Assembly: GCA_035236585.1 (NCBI GenBank)
Contig: CP141132.1
Span: 62,345,880-62,409,879 of the forward strand
Direction of reading: 5' to 3'
Source: Warburgia ugandensis
Lineage: Eukaryota; Streptophyta; Magnoliopsida; Canellales; Canellaceae
Length of the DNA stretch: 64,000 nt
Below, piece after piece: positions 1 through 11,499 of this stretch (its first letter is position 1; each line of letters opens with the position of its first letter). The notes beneath the pieces were generated by a model, which did no database searches, had not been told where the DNA came from, and was given only the letters and a program-made list of their open reading frames with translations. The position numbers were made by a program, and so were the translations under genes.

Positions 1-550
1 TTAGTGAGCCAAACCACCACATAGATGGCAAAGAAAGTTTCATTTGTAATCTTCAATGGATTCGTATTTGTAGGAAATGTCAACTTGACAACCCTTATAC
101 CCTTCTTCATCAATGGAGGCTGTATCAGTGCCTTTTTCAGAGTAAGCCTATCTGACTATCTTCTTGCTGCTCAGGATGGATATTTTAGAAGTCCTTCTTC
201 TTCACCTCCTTCCTTTGGTGTGTTCTCTTGTATTTCTTTTCAAGGACAAAAGAATCTCCCCTTTGTGCCAACTTAGATTTTGTCTTTATCCCAATTCTTT
301 GTGGTTGGAGTAGTAGTTAATGAAGAGTAGATTTGTTGCAATTATTGAGCAAAAGTTGGGAATTTTCATTCGAGAAAGTTCCTTCTTCCCTATCAAGTTA
401 GAGTTGCTTGGATTGAACTCGTCACATATTTGTTTGCTAGTGGGGAGGCTAGTTGTCCATGTAAACTTAAATAAATTTATGCCAACTTCGCCATATGGCA
501 CTATTAAATAAGATGGTTTTTAAGAAGGCTAAAAACATATATCTAATACT
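1..550. other. Unassigned AT-rich left edge, possible DNA-transposon flank
   Basis: No gene was recognised. The short open frames here (for example 25-276) have no motif I know. Around 505-566 and again at 4072-4280, on the other side of the LINE, there are short motifs of the kind TTTTAAGA(C/T)..TTTT in both orientations. These resemble the subterminal repeats of CACTA-type DNA transposons, so the LINE may have inserted into such an element. No CACTA terminal inverted repeat was found, so this is only a suggestion. Confidence 0.25.
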
Positions 551-566
551 ATTTTAAAACCACCAT
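551..566 (+). repeat. Left target-site duplication of LINE copy 1
   Basis: ATTTTAAAACCACCAT, matched by ATTTTAGAACCACCAT at 4072-4087 with 15 of 16 bases identical. The pair brackets the LINE exactly and dates its insertion as later than the surrounding AT-rich DNA. Confidence 0.85.
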
Positions 567-703
567 AACTCCGCCAATGCCGGTCCCAAGCTTGGATGAA
601 AGAGGAGGGTCTTGCATCAAGTGCCAGCAGAGAAGGGAGAAGTTGAGGATGATTTTGTTATTTATTTTCTCCTTGCAAATGAATATGCATTTGTATACTA
701 GTT

Positions 704-928
704 TGTAAGGAAGAAATGAAAATCATCTCCACCTTCTTAAAATATGGCAACCCTTGTGTCAGGTGGCAGCCGACAAGGGAGAAGCTAAAAATGATTTTTT
801 TATTTCTTTCCTGCTTGTAAGGAAGAAATGAAAATCATCTCCAGCTTCTTAAAACTATGGCAACCCCAATATGACATGAATCGAAAACTGATATTCCCTC
901 AAGCTAGGGCATTCCCCATAAGTGACGT
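704..928 (+). repeat. 112-bp tandem duplication in the LINE 5' leader
   Basis: A block beginning TGTAAGGAAGAAATGAAAATC occurs at 704 and again at 816, with the following CATCTCCA.CTTCTTAAAA.TATGGCAACCC conserved. The period is therefore about 112 bp. The second copy contains the first long open frame start at 828. Duplicated leader segments can arise by slippage during reverse transcription. Confidence 0.7.
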
Positions 929-3900
929 GCTGCATCGGATCCCGAGTGCAGTAAAAAATGGGCAAGGGTTGCTAGGGCGTTCTCCCAGAAGCGATGCTCT
1001 ATATCATATCCCAAGTGTAGCGATAAATGGGCAAGGGCTGCTAGAGCATCCCCTCGGAAGCTACGTGCTACATCAAAACCCAGGTGCAGTTAAAAGTAGA
1101 CATGGGTTCATGCCATGGAGATCTAGAAGGGCGCTCGTAAATAGGATATCTCTAGAGCATAAAATTCATATTGCCACATGGAATATAGGGACATTGACAG
1201 GTAAGAGTTTGAAGTTAGTAGACACAATGAAACATAGGAGAGTCAACATCGCTTGTATCCAAGAAACAAAGTAGAAAGGGGCTGAAGCTAGAGAAATTGA
1301 TGGGTATAAATTATGGTATGTAGGAAAGGATAATAACAGAAATGACGTAGTAATGATAGTGGATAAAGAATTAAAGGACAAAGTTGTGGACTTTAAAAGA
1401 ATTAGTGATAAAATTATAATAATAAAACTTGTTCTAGGAGAGCAGATCATAAATGTTATAAGTGCATACACACCACAAGTAGAGTTAGAAGATATAATCA
1501 AGAAACATTTTTGGGAAGATATGGAGAGAGTCATGCAAGAAATTCCCAGCACTGAGGGGATATTTATAAGAGCAAACTTAAATGGCTATGTAGGAAAAGA
1601 AAATGAAGGATATGATAGAATACACGGAAGGTATGGTATAGGTGAATGAAATGAGATGGGGGAAACTACCCTCGATTTTGCTTTGTCATGTAACCTAGCC
1701 ATTGCAAATACACTCTTTAAGAATAAGAATGAACACTTAAGAACCTTTAAAAGTGGACTTCATGAAAGCCAAATAGACTTCTTTCTATTTAGGAATACTG
1801 AACGATCAATGTGTAACGATTGTAAGGTGATACCCGGTGAGAGTTTAACGTCACAACATAGGTTAATGGTTATGGACATCCATATCAAAAGATGGAGAAA
1901 AAGAAATGAACTTAATACGTATCCAAAAACTAAGTGGTGAAACTTAAAAGGAGAGAAAATAATCTCATTAAAAAATAAGTTGGTGGTAGAAGGAAGCTGG
2001 AACAATAAAACAAAAGTAAATACCATGTGGATTAATATACCTGAGCCCATTAAGAAAGTGGCAAAAGATGTCTTAGGAGCATCTAAAGGTAAAAGGCTAT
2101 TAGTAAAGGAAACATGGTGGTGGAGTGAAACAGTGTAAAATGTTATTAAAGAAAAATGTTTGTGTTTTAAAGCATGGCAGAAGACTAGAAATAATGAAAA
2201 CTATCAACAATATAAGAGTGCTAAAAAGGTTGTTAAGAGAATAGTAAGTGAGGCTAAACTTAAGGCATATGATGAGCTATATAATAGATTAGGAACAAGG
2301 GAAGGTGAGAAAGATGTGTTTAAAATTGTAACAGTGAGAGAACAGAAGGGTAAGGACTTAAATCATGTTACGTGCATTAGAAGTGATGATCAAAGGGTAT
2401 TAGTCAAAGATAATGAGATTAAAAGGTGGGAGACGTACTTTCAAAAATTGTTAAATGACAATGGCTCTGAGAATATAGGGATTGAAAATACTATAAACCT
2501 AAATAACATTGGACATTATGGATATGAACATAGGATTAAAATACCTGAAGTAAATGAGGCCTTGAAAAAGATAAAATCAGGAAAGGCCATGGGGCCCGAT
2601 GGTATACCAATAGAGGTTTGGAAGCATATGGGAGATATTGGGGTAGTTTGGCTAACCAAGTTTTTTAATAAGATTATAAAATTAAAGAAAATGCCTAATG
2701 AGTGGAGGAAAAGCTCTATTGTACCAATTTATAAGAATAAAGGAGACATACAGAGCTGCATTAATTATCGAAGGATCAAACTTATGAGCCACACTATGAA
2801 ACTTTTTGAAAGAGTAATTGAGAAGAGGCTACGTCATGAGACAAGTGTATCGGAGAATCAATTTGGTTTCATGCCTGGGAGGTCTACCATGGAAGGTATT
2901 TTCTTACTAAGATAATTGATAGAGAAATATAACGAGAGGAGGAAAGACGTCCACATGGTCTTTATCGACTTAGAGAAAGCTTATGATAGAGTCCCTAGAG
3001 AGTTAATATGGAGGGTGTTGGGTGAGAAAGGTGTTTTGCATGGGTATATAGACATAATTAAATATATGTATGAGGGAGCGGTAATAAATGTTAAGACCAC
3101 TAGTGGTCAGACCAGTGATTTTCCTGTCAGTGTAGGATTGCACCAAGGATCGGCATTGAGTCCATACCTTTTCACGTTGGTTATGGATGAGTTAACAAAA
3201 CATCTACACGAGGAGATTCCCTAGTACATGCTATTTACAGATGATATAGTCTTAATTGATGAGACAAGGGAGGGTGTAAACACAAAGCTTGAGTTATGGA
3301 GAGGAGCATTAACATCTAAAGGATTTAAAATCAGCAAAACTAAGACAGAATATATGGAATGCAATTTTAGCAAGGAGGGCAGGAGTGGAACACCAATCAA
3401 GATTGATAACCAAGAAGTCTATGTAAAAGACCACTTTCGGTACTTAGGATCAATAATTCATGAGAGTGGAGAGATTGAGAGGGAGGTTACCTAAAGAATC
3501 CAAGCGGGTTGGAACAAATGAAAATGTTCATCTAGAGTTTTGTGTGATTAGCGGGTTCCGCTCAACCTAAAGGGAAAATTCTATAGGATGACCATAAGGC
3601 CAGCCATGCTCTATGGATTAGAATGTTGGGCAGTTAAGGAACATCATGCTCATAGGATGAGTGTCACAAAAATGAGGATGTTGAGATGGATGAGTGGTAA
3701 GACAAGAAAGGATAAAATTAAGAATGAAAATATTAGAGAAAATATTGGGGTAGCACCAATAGGTAACAAGATGAGGGAGATTAGACTTAGATGGTTTGGA
3801 CATGTTCAAAGGAGACCAAAAACGGCATCGGTTAGAAGGAGTGAGGCAATGCAAGTAGAAGATTTTAAAAGGGCAAGGGGAAGGCCCAAAAGAACGTGGA

Positions 3901-4001
3901 TAGAAGTGGTTATGAAAGCTTTAAAAACTTTGGGACTAAATGAAGCCATGGTACTTAATAGAGAGGAATGGAGGAATAAGATTCATGTGGTTGACCCCTA
4001 A
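828..4001 (+). pseudogene. LINE endonuclease-reverse transcriptase polyprotein, stop-interrupted
   Basis: One reading frame of 1058 codons encodes, in order, an apurinic-type endonuclease (WNIGTL and IQETK motifs near 1179-1271, SAYTPQ near 1461), a connecting segment, and a reverse transcriptase. RT motifs visible are GPDGIP (about 2593), the NQFGF.PGRST block (about 2857), MVFIDLEKAYDRVPR (about 2955), GLHQGSALSP (about 3138) and LFTDDIVL (about 3231). A C-terminal RWFGHVQRRP segment follows near 3790. The catalytic DD pair is present, but the residue before it is T where A is usual. Stops lie at 1272, 1647, 1938, 2136, 2913, 3222, 3492, 3519 and 3549, all in the same frame, with no frameshift. 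The protein cannot be made. Confidence 0.9.
912..1110 (+). repeat. Three degenerate ~68-bp repeats in the LINE 5' coding region
   Basis: Three successive units share the pattern: reach GTGCTGCAT, then a CCCAAGTG-like run, then AATGGGCAAGG.TGCTAG. The protein reading shows the corresponding repeated GQGLL segments. The reversed LINE copy 3 also has three such units at about 23240-23450, so the array belongs to the element family. Confidence 0.65.
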
Positions 4002-4015
4002 TTGGGATAAGGTCT

Positions 4016-4069
<54 letters not shown>
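4016..4069 (+). repeat. (TGA)n microsatellite, LINE 3' tail
   Basis: About 18 units of TGA directly follow the LINE stop codon and the short 3' end sequence. Its position identifies it as the RTE-type simple-repeat tail rather than an independent microsatellite. Confidence 0.9.
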
Positions 4070-4071
4070 CG

Positions 4072-4087
4072 ATTTTAGAACCACCAT
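4072..4087 (+). repeat. Right target-site duplication of LINE copy 1
   Basis: Second half of the 16-bp pair described at 551-566. It directly follows the (TGA)n tail, as expected for an RTE insertion. Confidence 0.85.
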
Positions 4088-5349
4088 CTATCCAACCATC
4101 TTATAAAATTGGCTGAAAATAAGACAGCTTTAAAACCATCTTAGAAGTCTAAATTTTTTAAGACTGTTTGAGAAAATTGTCTTAGAAAGTACTAACTTTT
4201 TAAGATGATTTTCTAAGATCATCTTAAAAAGTATAGACTTTTTAAGACAGTTTTTCAAAACTATCATTAAAACCTTCTTTAAAAAATTTACCTATGATAC
4301 AACAATGTTAACCTCCTTTGACAATCTTTCTATCACATTCAATGATAGCATATAAAATTCTTATTATTATAATCTTTCTGTAATGTTCAAAGGTATGAAA
4401 AAATAAACTACAGTATCAGCATTCAACATCCATGATATAAAAAATTCAAAGACATAAAACAAAAACCTCATATACCTCTATATTTAATAGGTTTTAGCTT
4501 TAGAAATAATTTAAACATCACTAATTATGGTTAATTTTTCGTACATCTATATTTAGCAAGTTTTATCCCTATAAATAACTTAAACATCACTAATTAAGGT
4601 TAATTTTGCATTTTGTAGGATTATGGTACAATTAAGAAAAATGACTATTTTTTGTAATAAAAACCCTAAAAAGAGAAAGATCAATATCCAAACAATGTCA
4701 TAGTCACCAAACATGAAGTTTGGGAAACTCATAATGTTAAGGGGGTGTCGTTATCAAAGTCAATGCAGTCAGAAACCCCATGCACAATTCTTATTCAAAA
4801 AAGGATATTCCTATCAAAAGTAAAGGAGATAGAACTTCTCATGCATGTATGCAACTATCGCATCCCTTTAGAAAGCTTTTAAAGGAAGCTCAAATCACAT
4901 ACAATAAGAGCTTTTCCTGAAACAAAATAAGTCAGAAGATTGGGGACCACAAGAAGACACATACTATTCATTCTCTGTCCTACTCAATCAAAAGAGGGAC
5001 ATCAAAAGAGTTGGACAACTTTCCCATGCAAGGTGGCTTATCTCCCCTTCATTCTACATTTTTACATGAATGAAATAAGGAAGAAAGAAAGAGAAAATAA
5101 AGGAGCTGAAAATCTAAGATAGACAATCATTCTTACTTTGCAAGCACTCAAAGGCCAAAATTTATTCTTGTTTATAATATCTTAGGAAACCAATAATAAT
5201 TAACTCAAACAAGGATGAAACAATGAGAGAAAATACCATAAGGAAGATCAGGCTGGAACCCCATTGGTGGAGATATTTTCAATGGGCTGCACAACTTATT
5301 TTTAAAAGAAAACGTCTCTAAGGATGGATACGTCCTCTTCTCCTTGAAG

Positions 5350-5530
5350 CTTATTGGTCAGAGAAAAAAATAGTGAGCTGGGAGAGAATAAAGGGGAAAA
5401 CCTAAAGTGGATAAGAAAATCTCAATGGAATCTAAGCCGTCTACTCTAAGGCATGTTGATCCAAGGGTTGGGAATAGAAGAGCTACAAAATAAGATCTTT
5501 TGGACAAGGAAATTTCAAAGCAATCACATC
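5350..5530 (-). repeat. Dispersed repeat, inverted relative of 21440-21610
   Basis: Reverse-complemented, this segment shares blocks such as AAAAGATCTT, ATGCCTTAGAG, GAGATTTTCTTATCCACT and CTCTC.AGC.CAC with 21440-21610. The similarity continues less strongly to about 5200 and 21740. It carries no coding sequence and I cannot assign it to a named family. Confidence 0.5.
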
Positions 5531-6621
5531 CATTCAATCCTAAGTGAAGTATGATCCAAGGGTGAATAAATGAAGAAGTGCCAAAGCTCAATCCTAGCCA
5601 TTATCTAATAATCCATACAAGAGATGCAACAATCTACACATTTAGCAAGAAAAAACAAGGAGACAATTTTTCAATGGGAATGCCATATGATTCTGAGATG
5701 GAATTTGTAGGAAACTTCTTTAGCCATGATAAGATCTTCATCCTACCATTTCCACCATCCAAGGAAGAAGGACCATCCAACCATGTATCCAAAACAGCCC
5801 ACTCAATCTTTCCTAACTCAAGGAGATCCTATCCTATCTCATTCCTTTTTTCTTTACTTCCTACATTCTTCTTTCTTATTTTCCCTTATCTCTTTTCTCC
5901 TTTATTACCCTATCTTCCCTTCTCATCCTAATCACAATCATGCATCCAATCCCCTTCCATTTTCCTCCATCCAATGCATGTACTTTCCTCAAATTGAATT
6001 CCATGCCCCCCCTATTTCTATTTTACTTCCTTTCCTATTTTCTCCCTTTCATCTCAACCACTCCCTTATTCCTTCTCCTTATGATCATAGCCATCCAATT
6101 CCTAAGGCATCTCTCCAAAAAATCTAACATCTCTCACTTTCCCTAGAGCACATAGCCTAAGTTAGGAGGAACAAAGGGAGGGAGATCACTCTTGCCATCT
6201 CTCCCATAGCTTCACACATCCAATTCTTAAGAGCAGAGGTAAGACTATTCAATGCTAACCATAAAGCTATTATAATTCATCACTTAAGGTGTCATGCTAA
6301 AGAGTAGGAATACTTCAACTTAGGTAAGTACCTACTTCTGTCATTATCTCTTAAGTTAGAAATTGGTAAGTCCTAAGCTAAAGATAACTATCTATTTTTG
6401 TTTTGTTTTTCCCCTTTCTCTTCTAATCTAAGGTGAGATGCCCAAGGCCACTGGATGTATCCTCACCTCAGTTTTCTCTTCCATCCTTTTCTTTTTCTTT
6501 TTCTTGTGCTAGAGTGGGAGGCCCAAGGCCAATGGGTGACTCTAGCCTCTTTTATCTTCCCTTCTAGCAACTTAAGGTGGGACATTTAACTTCAGTGAGC
6601 TCCTCTCAATGTAGTTGCTTC

Positions 6622-6627
<6 letters not shown>

Positions 6628-6716
<89 letters not shown>
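6628..6716 (+). repeat. (CT)n microsatellite
   Basis: About 44 CT dinucleotides without interruption. The 73-codon frame that crosses it is simply the repeat read as Leu-Ser. Confidence 0.97.
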
Positions 6717-6719
<3 letters not shown>

Positions 6720-7099
6720 ACATCTTAAGGTGGAAAGTCCATCTCTAGTACACACTTCTTCTTTTTTTTACTCCATATATTCTTTTTTCTTCTTTTAAAG
6801 GGTGGTGATTTTTTAGGAAAAGTAAGTAGGCACCTCTTTCCTTGGCTAGCCAACTACTTTATTCTTAAGAATCATTGGATTGGAATTGATTATAACGTTA
6901 GGAAAATAGCATACTAGGTTACAAATGACTAAAATTTTATGGTAGTTTTTAGTGTATTTTAGGTTAAAAAAAAGTGTACAACCTTCTGTTTGTGGCATAA
7001 CAAGAGAATTCAAGCCTGGTGGAAGAAGTTTCTTTTATTTTATGTATTCTATTTGTAATACCATTGTAATATATTAGACATATAATGAAAATCATCTCT

Positions 7100-9400
7100 T
7101 TTTAGTTCTGTTTTTTGCTTTAGCTTATAATTTTTTTTATTTCATTAACATTAAAAATAGTAGTGTTTAAATTCATTGTTTATTTATTCTTCTAAGCTAG
7201 GTAAAGTGTAATGATTTTATTGTTTAACTAAACTCTATTTTAAGAGTCTTCGTAGGATCCACCTGTACTTACAACATACATCCACACATGCCTATACAAA
7301 TTCAATAAAAAAATCAACATAAACATTCAATATCCATATCTTCCTGCAATCTTCAAAGACACGAATAAAAAAAAAAACCCTCCTACATCCACAATCCACA
7401 CATTCACTACAACATCTGCATTCAACATAAAAAATTCAAAGGCATGAAAGAAAGAAAAAAAAAAAAAAAAAACTTCACAAGTACCTGTATCCACACTAAG
7501 CCATACATACCCATTTACATTCACACTCTAACAACCCCTCATTCAAATAAACAAAACAAATATACTTCAAGACACAATAAAAAATACATGCAACCATGCA
7601 AATGAAGAAGTGTAGTTTTGTAGTGATCAATATAAAAATTAGTATAAGTTTTTTTATGTTTGAGGATATAAATATCAATTAATATTAAAATGCATTACAT
7701 ACTCAACTTATTCATGTCTTATCTTGTCCAAATCTAATTGGGAGTATCCCTTGCTTCCCCAATTTGGCTACACCACTGCTTACAAGACAACATATTTAAT
7801 TCAATTGACACATTTTTTCAACTAGATTTTATAAATAAAAAAAATATATGAAAAATATAAGATGATGAATAGTAAAGCATCTCACCTTTCTCAATTATTG
7901 GAACTTAACATTAGTGCATATTAACGTTCTAATGTATCTTAGAACATTGTGTCCACACTCCCAACTCGATCATCGTTTAAGGCACTATGCAACAAAGAAA
8001 ACAAAAAGGATTAACACTTATCATGTCTAATTTTAATTTCAGTTTATATATGGAGTAATCAACTAGTTTTTCTTATCTTGATTTTCTTCCAAGTGAGTTC
8101 TGGTGGGCGCACAATATCAATTAGTTAAGCCTATCTAAGCCATGCACTTTCAAATTTATAACTCAAATGCATTAAATATTAATAAAAGATTAGTTATCAG
8201 CTATGAAACTATTATAATACATGAAAAGATTAAACACTTTGTTATTTATGATTCTCATCAGTTGGCACAAATGTGCCCTCCACAAGAATAAAAAAACAAT
8301 GCATGCCCATCATGCATATCTAAAATTAGTAGTGTCTAATGAGACCTTATACACAATCATATGAATTACAATTGAATGTATGTATGTGTAGAACATAATT
8401 TGAAAAGACTAAGTTAAAACTTTCGTGCTCTTGTTGGGAATCATATAGGCATGTTCCTTTGAATAGCGGAAGAACCCTAATAGAACTTCATTGACACACC
8501 TCTCCATGGCCCATTCATAAATGCAACCATTATCAAGGATTGTTTAAACATCCTCTGTCTCTAATCTCTGCATTTTAACATGCAATTACATGTGAAAATG
8601 AAATAATTATTACATATTATCACTAATTAATAGGTAATGTCAAGTATTCTTATTGAATCATATATTTGCATACCCAAAATAGGAAGTCCTCTCTCATAAG
8701 TGGTATCTCAATTACATCACTGCAAGCACTCTAAGCTCGATGTACAAGGTTGATTACCTTATCTTCATTAATAAACTTGTAGAGAAACCTCAAGATTAGA
8801 GGCGTGATAGGTAAACTTTCAGTTGATCCTTAGATGGTGGTTGTATAGGTGCAAAAAGTATTAATCAATAAAAATATTTTCATTGAAGAATTCATTTTTA
8901 TCATAAAATTAAAAATAATCACTAGGACAGTGGTTACTAGTGCGGAGGAGGTCAACCTCGATGTCACTAGTTGTTACTTCTGATTAACATTAGATGGAGA
9001 TAATAAACAATTAAAATGAGGTCTCTAAAAACTGTTTGTTGAAGATGGTGATATGATAGACATATATACCTTGAATATTAGGGAATGACATATTTCTTTG
9101 ATCAAGTGACATAATATCCAATGGCATGAACTTCATCGGCTTGAATCAGAAATAGTAGGCAAAAATCCTCTTGATAGGCCACAATAATGCACACAACATG
9201 TGGTTGCATCAACAATCAATGCAAACAACGGACCCCATCTCAAACCTTGTACCCACAACGACAACATTTTTCATGCCATTCAAGGCCCACAAACATTAAC
9301 TCACCTACAAATTAGAAATACTAGATACATAAGAATGAATGATGTAGAACAACTAATTGGACAATGAAAAAGTAAACATGTATGCATATATACTTCATTG
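7100..9400. other. Non-coding AT-rich stretch
   Basis: No gene, RNA or complete element was recognised. Around 7260-7570 there are loosely repeated CATCCACA / ATTCAACAT / AAATTCAAAGGCATGAAA motifs, also seen near 4410-4470, suggesting decayed copies of one repeat. Poly-A runs at about 7366 and 7453 are simple sequence. Confidence 0.4.
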
Positions 9401-10520
9401 GCAGAAATTTCTCCTTCAAAGATCGTACGTTATTCTTTCAAATCTTTTTAAATAGGACAATTGCAATTAACATGAGACTGAGGCACAAGGATGGGAGGAG
9501 CTAGCTCTGGACCTCTCATACTCTACAACTCCCCCATTATATTTTACTTTAACTCCTCATGTGACTCCTATTGGAGTTGTGCTTTTAACTACTCATAGGC
9601 CTCATCACCAACTTCATATGCTTTCAATGAAAGCATTTGAAAGGAACAACATTGCAACCTTGGGTGGTTACTCAGCCAAATTTCTTTTTGTTGCTTAAAG
9701 CCTTATATATGATGTCATCCTTTGCAACAGTGCTGTTTAGAGTCAATTTATATATGATTTCTTGGGTTAACTTTTCCTACACAATTTAATTATAAGAATA
9801 TAATCAATTTTATTGATTAATATATAATTATTATTATTATATATATATTCTAAAAATAAAACTAAACACATGCAACCACTTATTATTTGATAAGCAACTC
9901 ATGTAGTAGCTTCTGTTTTGTAGGTTTGGTTGTTATGCCCCTCCAATGAACCATTTTCCATAAGATGGCACAATTAATGGGGATCCATGGTCCCATCTTT
10001 CTTTTGCTATCAAGAGCGATACTAAAGTTAGTAATCAAATATAACTACATTATAATTAGAAAGAAATAAACTCTCACTAACAATTACTTATTGTTCTTCA
10101 AACCTAGTCTAGCCGAACCTAGAAAGGTGGTGCTACATATAATTGATCCCATACTCCATTTTCCCTTGAGCACTCTTTGCCTACACATCTAATGCAATGA
10201 AAGGTATGTAATTAATCACAATATAATGTTATAATTAATTCAATCAAATATTGGTTTAGCATATACCTTATATTCAAGAGACATGCAGCACTATACAAAT
10301 TCCTTCCATACTTCTTGGTTAATGATATTATAATTAAGAGACTCTATACATCCTCGATGGATCATCCACCAATGAAAGTATGTAGTTAGTGGCAAGGAAG
10401 CTCTTCCATTTTCTCTATTATTCACTAGCTCCTTGCAAAACATACTTTTTCTTGTATTGAATCTTTGATTGATAGTGACACGTCTCCAATCATCACATAT
10501 AATATGCACCATTCTTCTTA
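9400..10520 (-). pseudogene. Possible decayed plant transposase (Ptta/En/Spm type)
   Basis: Reading the minus strand, 10512-10291 is open for 73 codons (ICDDWRRVT, NGRASLPL). Fragments of protein-like sequence follow at about 10200-10080 and 10010-9900. Near 9750-9600 the reading contains a DDIIYKAL..NKK.FG segment, and near 9590-9450 an acidic/amphipathic segment. This order recalls the C-terminal part of plant En/Spm-associated transposase proteins, where a DDIF..V.G motif precedes an amphipathic tail. There are several stops and at least two frame changes. The identification rests on short motifs only and could be wrong. Confidence 0.3.
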
Positions 10521-11499
10521 CTGTGTAGCAACTACAACTGACATAGCTAGCTACATGGTCACCTATCTTTTGCCTCTTACTATTGCACTCAACAACAACT
10601 TGTGTTCCCTTTGACTTTCTCTAAATAATATTTTCCATTGTTATTCGCTCTTTGCTCTTTCTATTTTGAGAGTTGCTCCAGTTGGAGTGTTCTTCACGAG
10701 GTTAATTTTCTTCATATTCTATTTTTCCTGCACAAGGCAAAACATTTCATTTAAAATCATCAAAAAACACTTCTACCTCAATATGTTCAATAATTCATTC
10801 ATTTTCATTCTAAATGAAAATTCTTTAGTGTTAGGTCATAAAACATTGAAATCAAATCCATGTAATGCATTTAAAAGCATAGGTTTTAACACTAAAATAG
10901 ACCCCTTATTTCTACCCAAAATTTGGCAGTCTCCTATACTTTTTGGACTTGTGCATTTAACTCATGTAATGTGATTCACCTAATATGGCATCATTTCACA
11001 TTCCAAAATATAAATAGGGACTAAGTCTCCCTATCATTTCATTCAAACATAAATTCTAATTGTGACCATCTTTAATTAAATATAAATATAATAGGTCTAA
11101 AGTCAACATCATCATCAAGACCTTATCCCAAATAGGGGTCCACCACATGAATCTTGTTTTTCCATTTCCCTCTATTAAATATCATGGCTTCATTTAGTCC
11201 TCAAGTTTTTAGACCTTTTATCACCATTTCTATCCATGTTCTGTTGGGGCTTCCCCTTGCCCTTTTAGAACCTTCTACTTGCATTGCTTCACTCTTTCTA
11301 ACTAGTGTCTTTGTTGGACATGTTCAAACCATCTAAATCTAATCTCCCTTATCTTATTACCTATTAGTGCTACTCCTAAGTTTCCTCTAATGTTTTTATT
11401 ACTATTTCTATCCTTTCTTGTCTTGCCACTCATCCATCTTTACATCCTCATTTGAGCTATACTCATCATATGAACATGATGTTCCTTAACTACCCAATC

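Larger units (their letters stand above)
567..4071 (+). mobile_element. RTE-like LINE, near full length, copy 1
   Basis: A non-LTR retrotransposon that copied itself through an RNA intermediate by target-primed reverse transcription. The 5' leader contains a run reading CCGCCAATGCCGGTCCCAAG near 571-590, followed by an endonuclease-reverse transcriptase frame. The 3' end is a (TGA)n tract at 4016-4069, typical of RTE elements, rather than poly(A). It is flanked by a 16-bp direct repeat with one mismatch: 551-566 (ATTTTAAAACCACCAT) and 4072-4087. The element is inactive because the coding frame has nine in-frame stops. Reversed relatives lie at 11107-13850 and about 21872-23545. Confidence 0.9.
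4088..7100. other. Non-coding AT/pyrimidine-rich stretch
   Basis: No gene was recognised. At 4140-4290 there are short inverted motifs (CTTTTTAAGA/TCTTAAAAAG) that can fold into hairpins. From 5700 to 6150 the DNA is very rich in C and T, and the open frames there are low-complexity by-products. At 6140-6830 a decayed ~100-bp repeat contains AAGGTGGG and CCCAAGGCCA motifs and surrounds a long CT tract. The segment 5350-5530 is an inverted relative of 21440-21610. Confidence 0.5.

Noticed and set aside
4016-4069. Independent TGA/GAT microsatellite.
   Set aside because: Directly follows the LINE 3' end and precedes its target duplication, so it is the LINE tail.
5578-6146. Open frames of 117 and 133 codons.
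   Set aside because: Pyrimidine-rich sequence gives Phe/Leu/Ser/Pro runs in overlapping frames with no motif; a composition effect.
7615-7625. TTTTGTAGTG as a CACTA terminal repeat end.
   Set aside because: No matching opposite terminus or 3-bp duplication was found in the window; too short to support.
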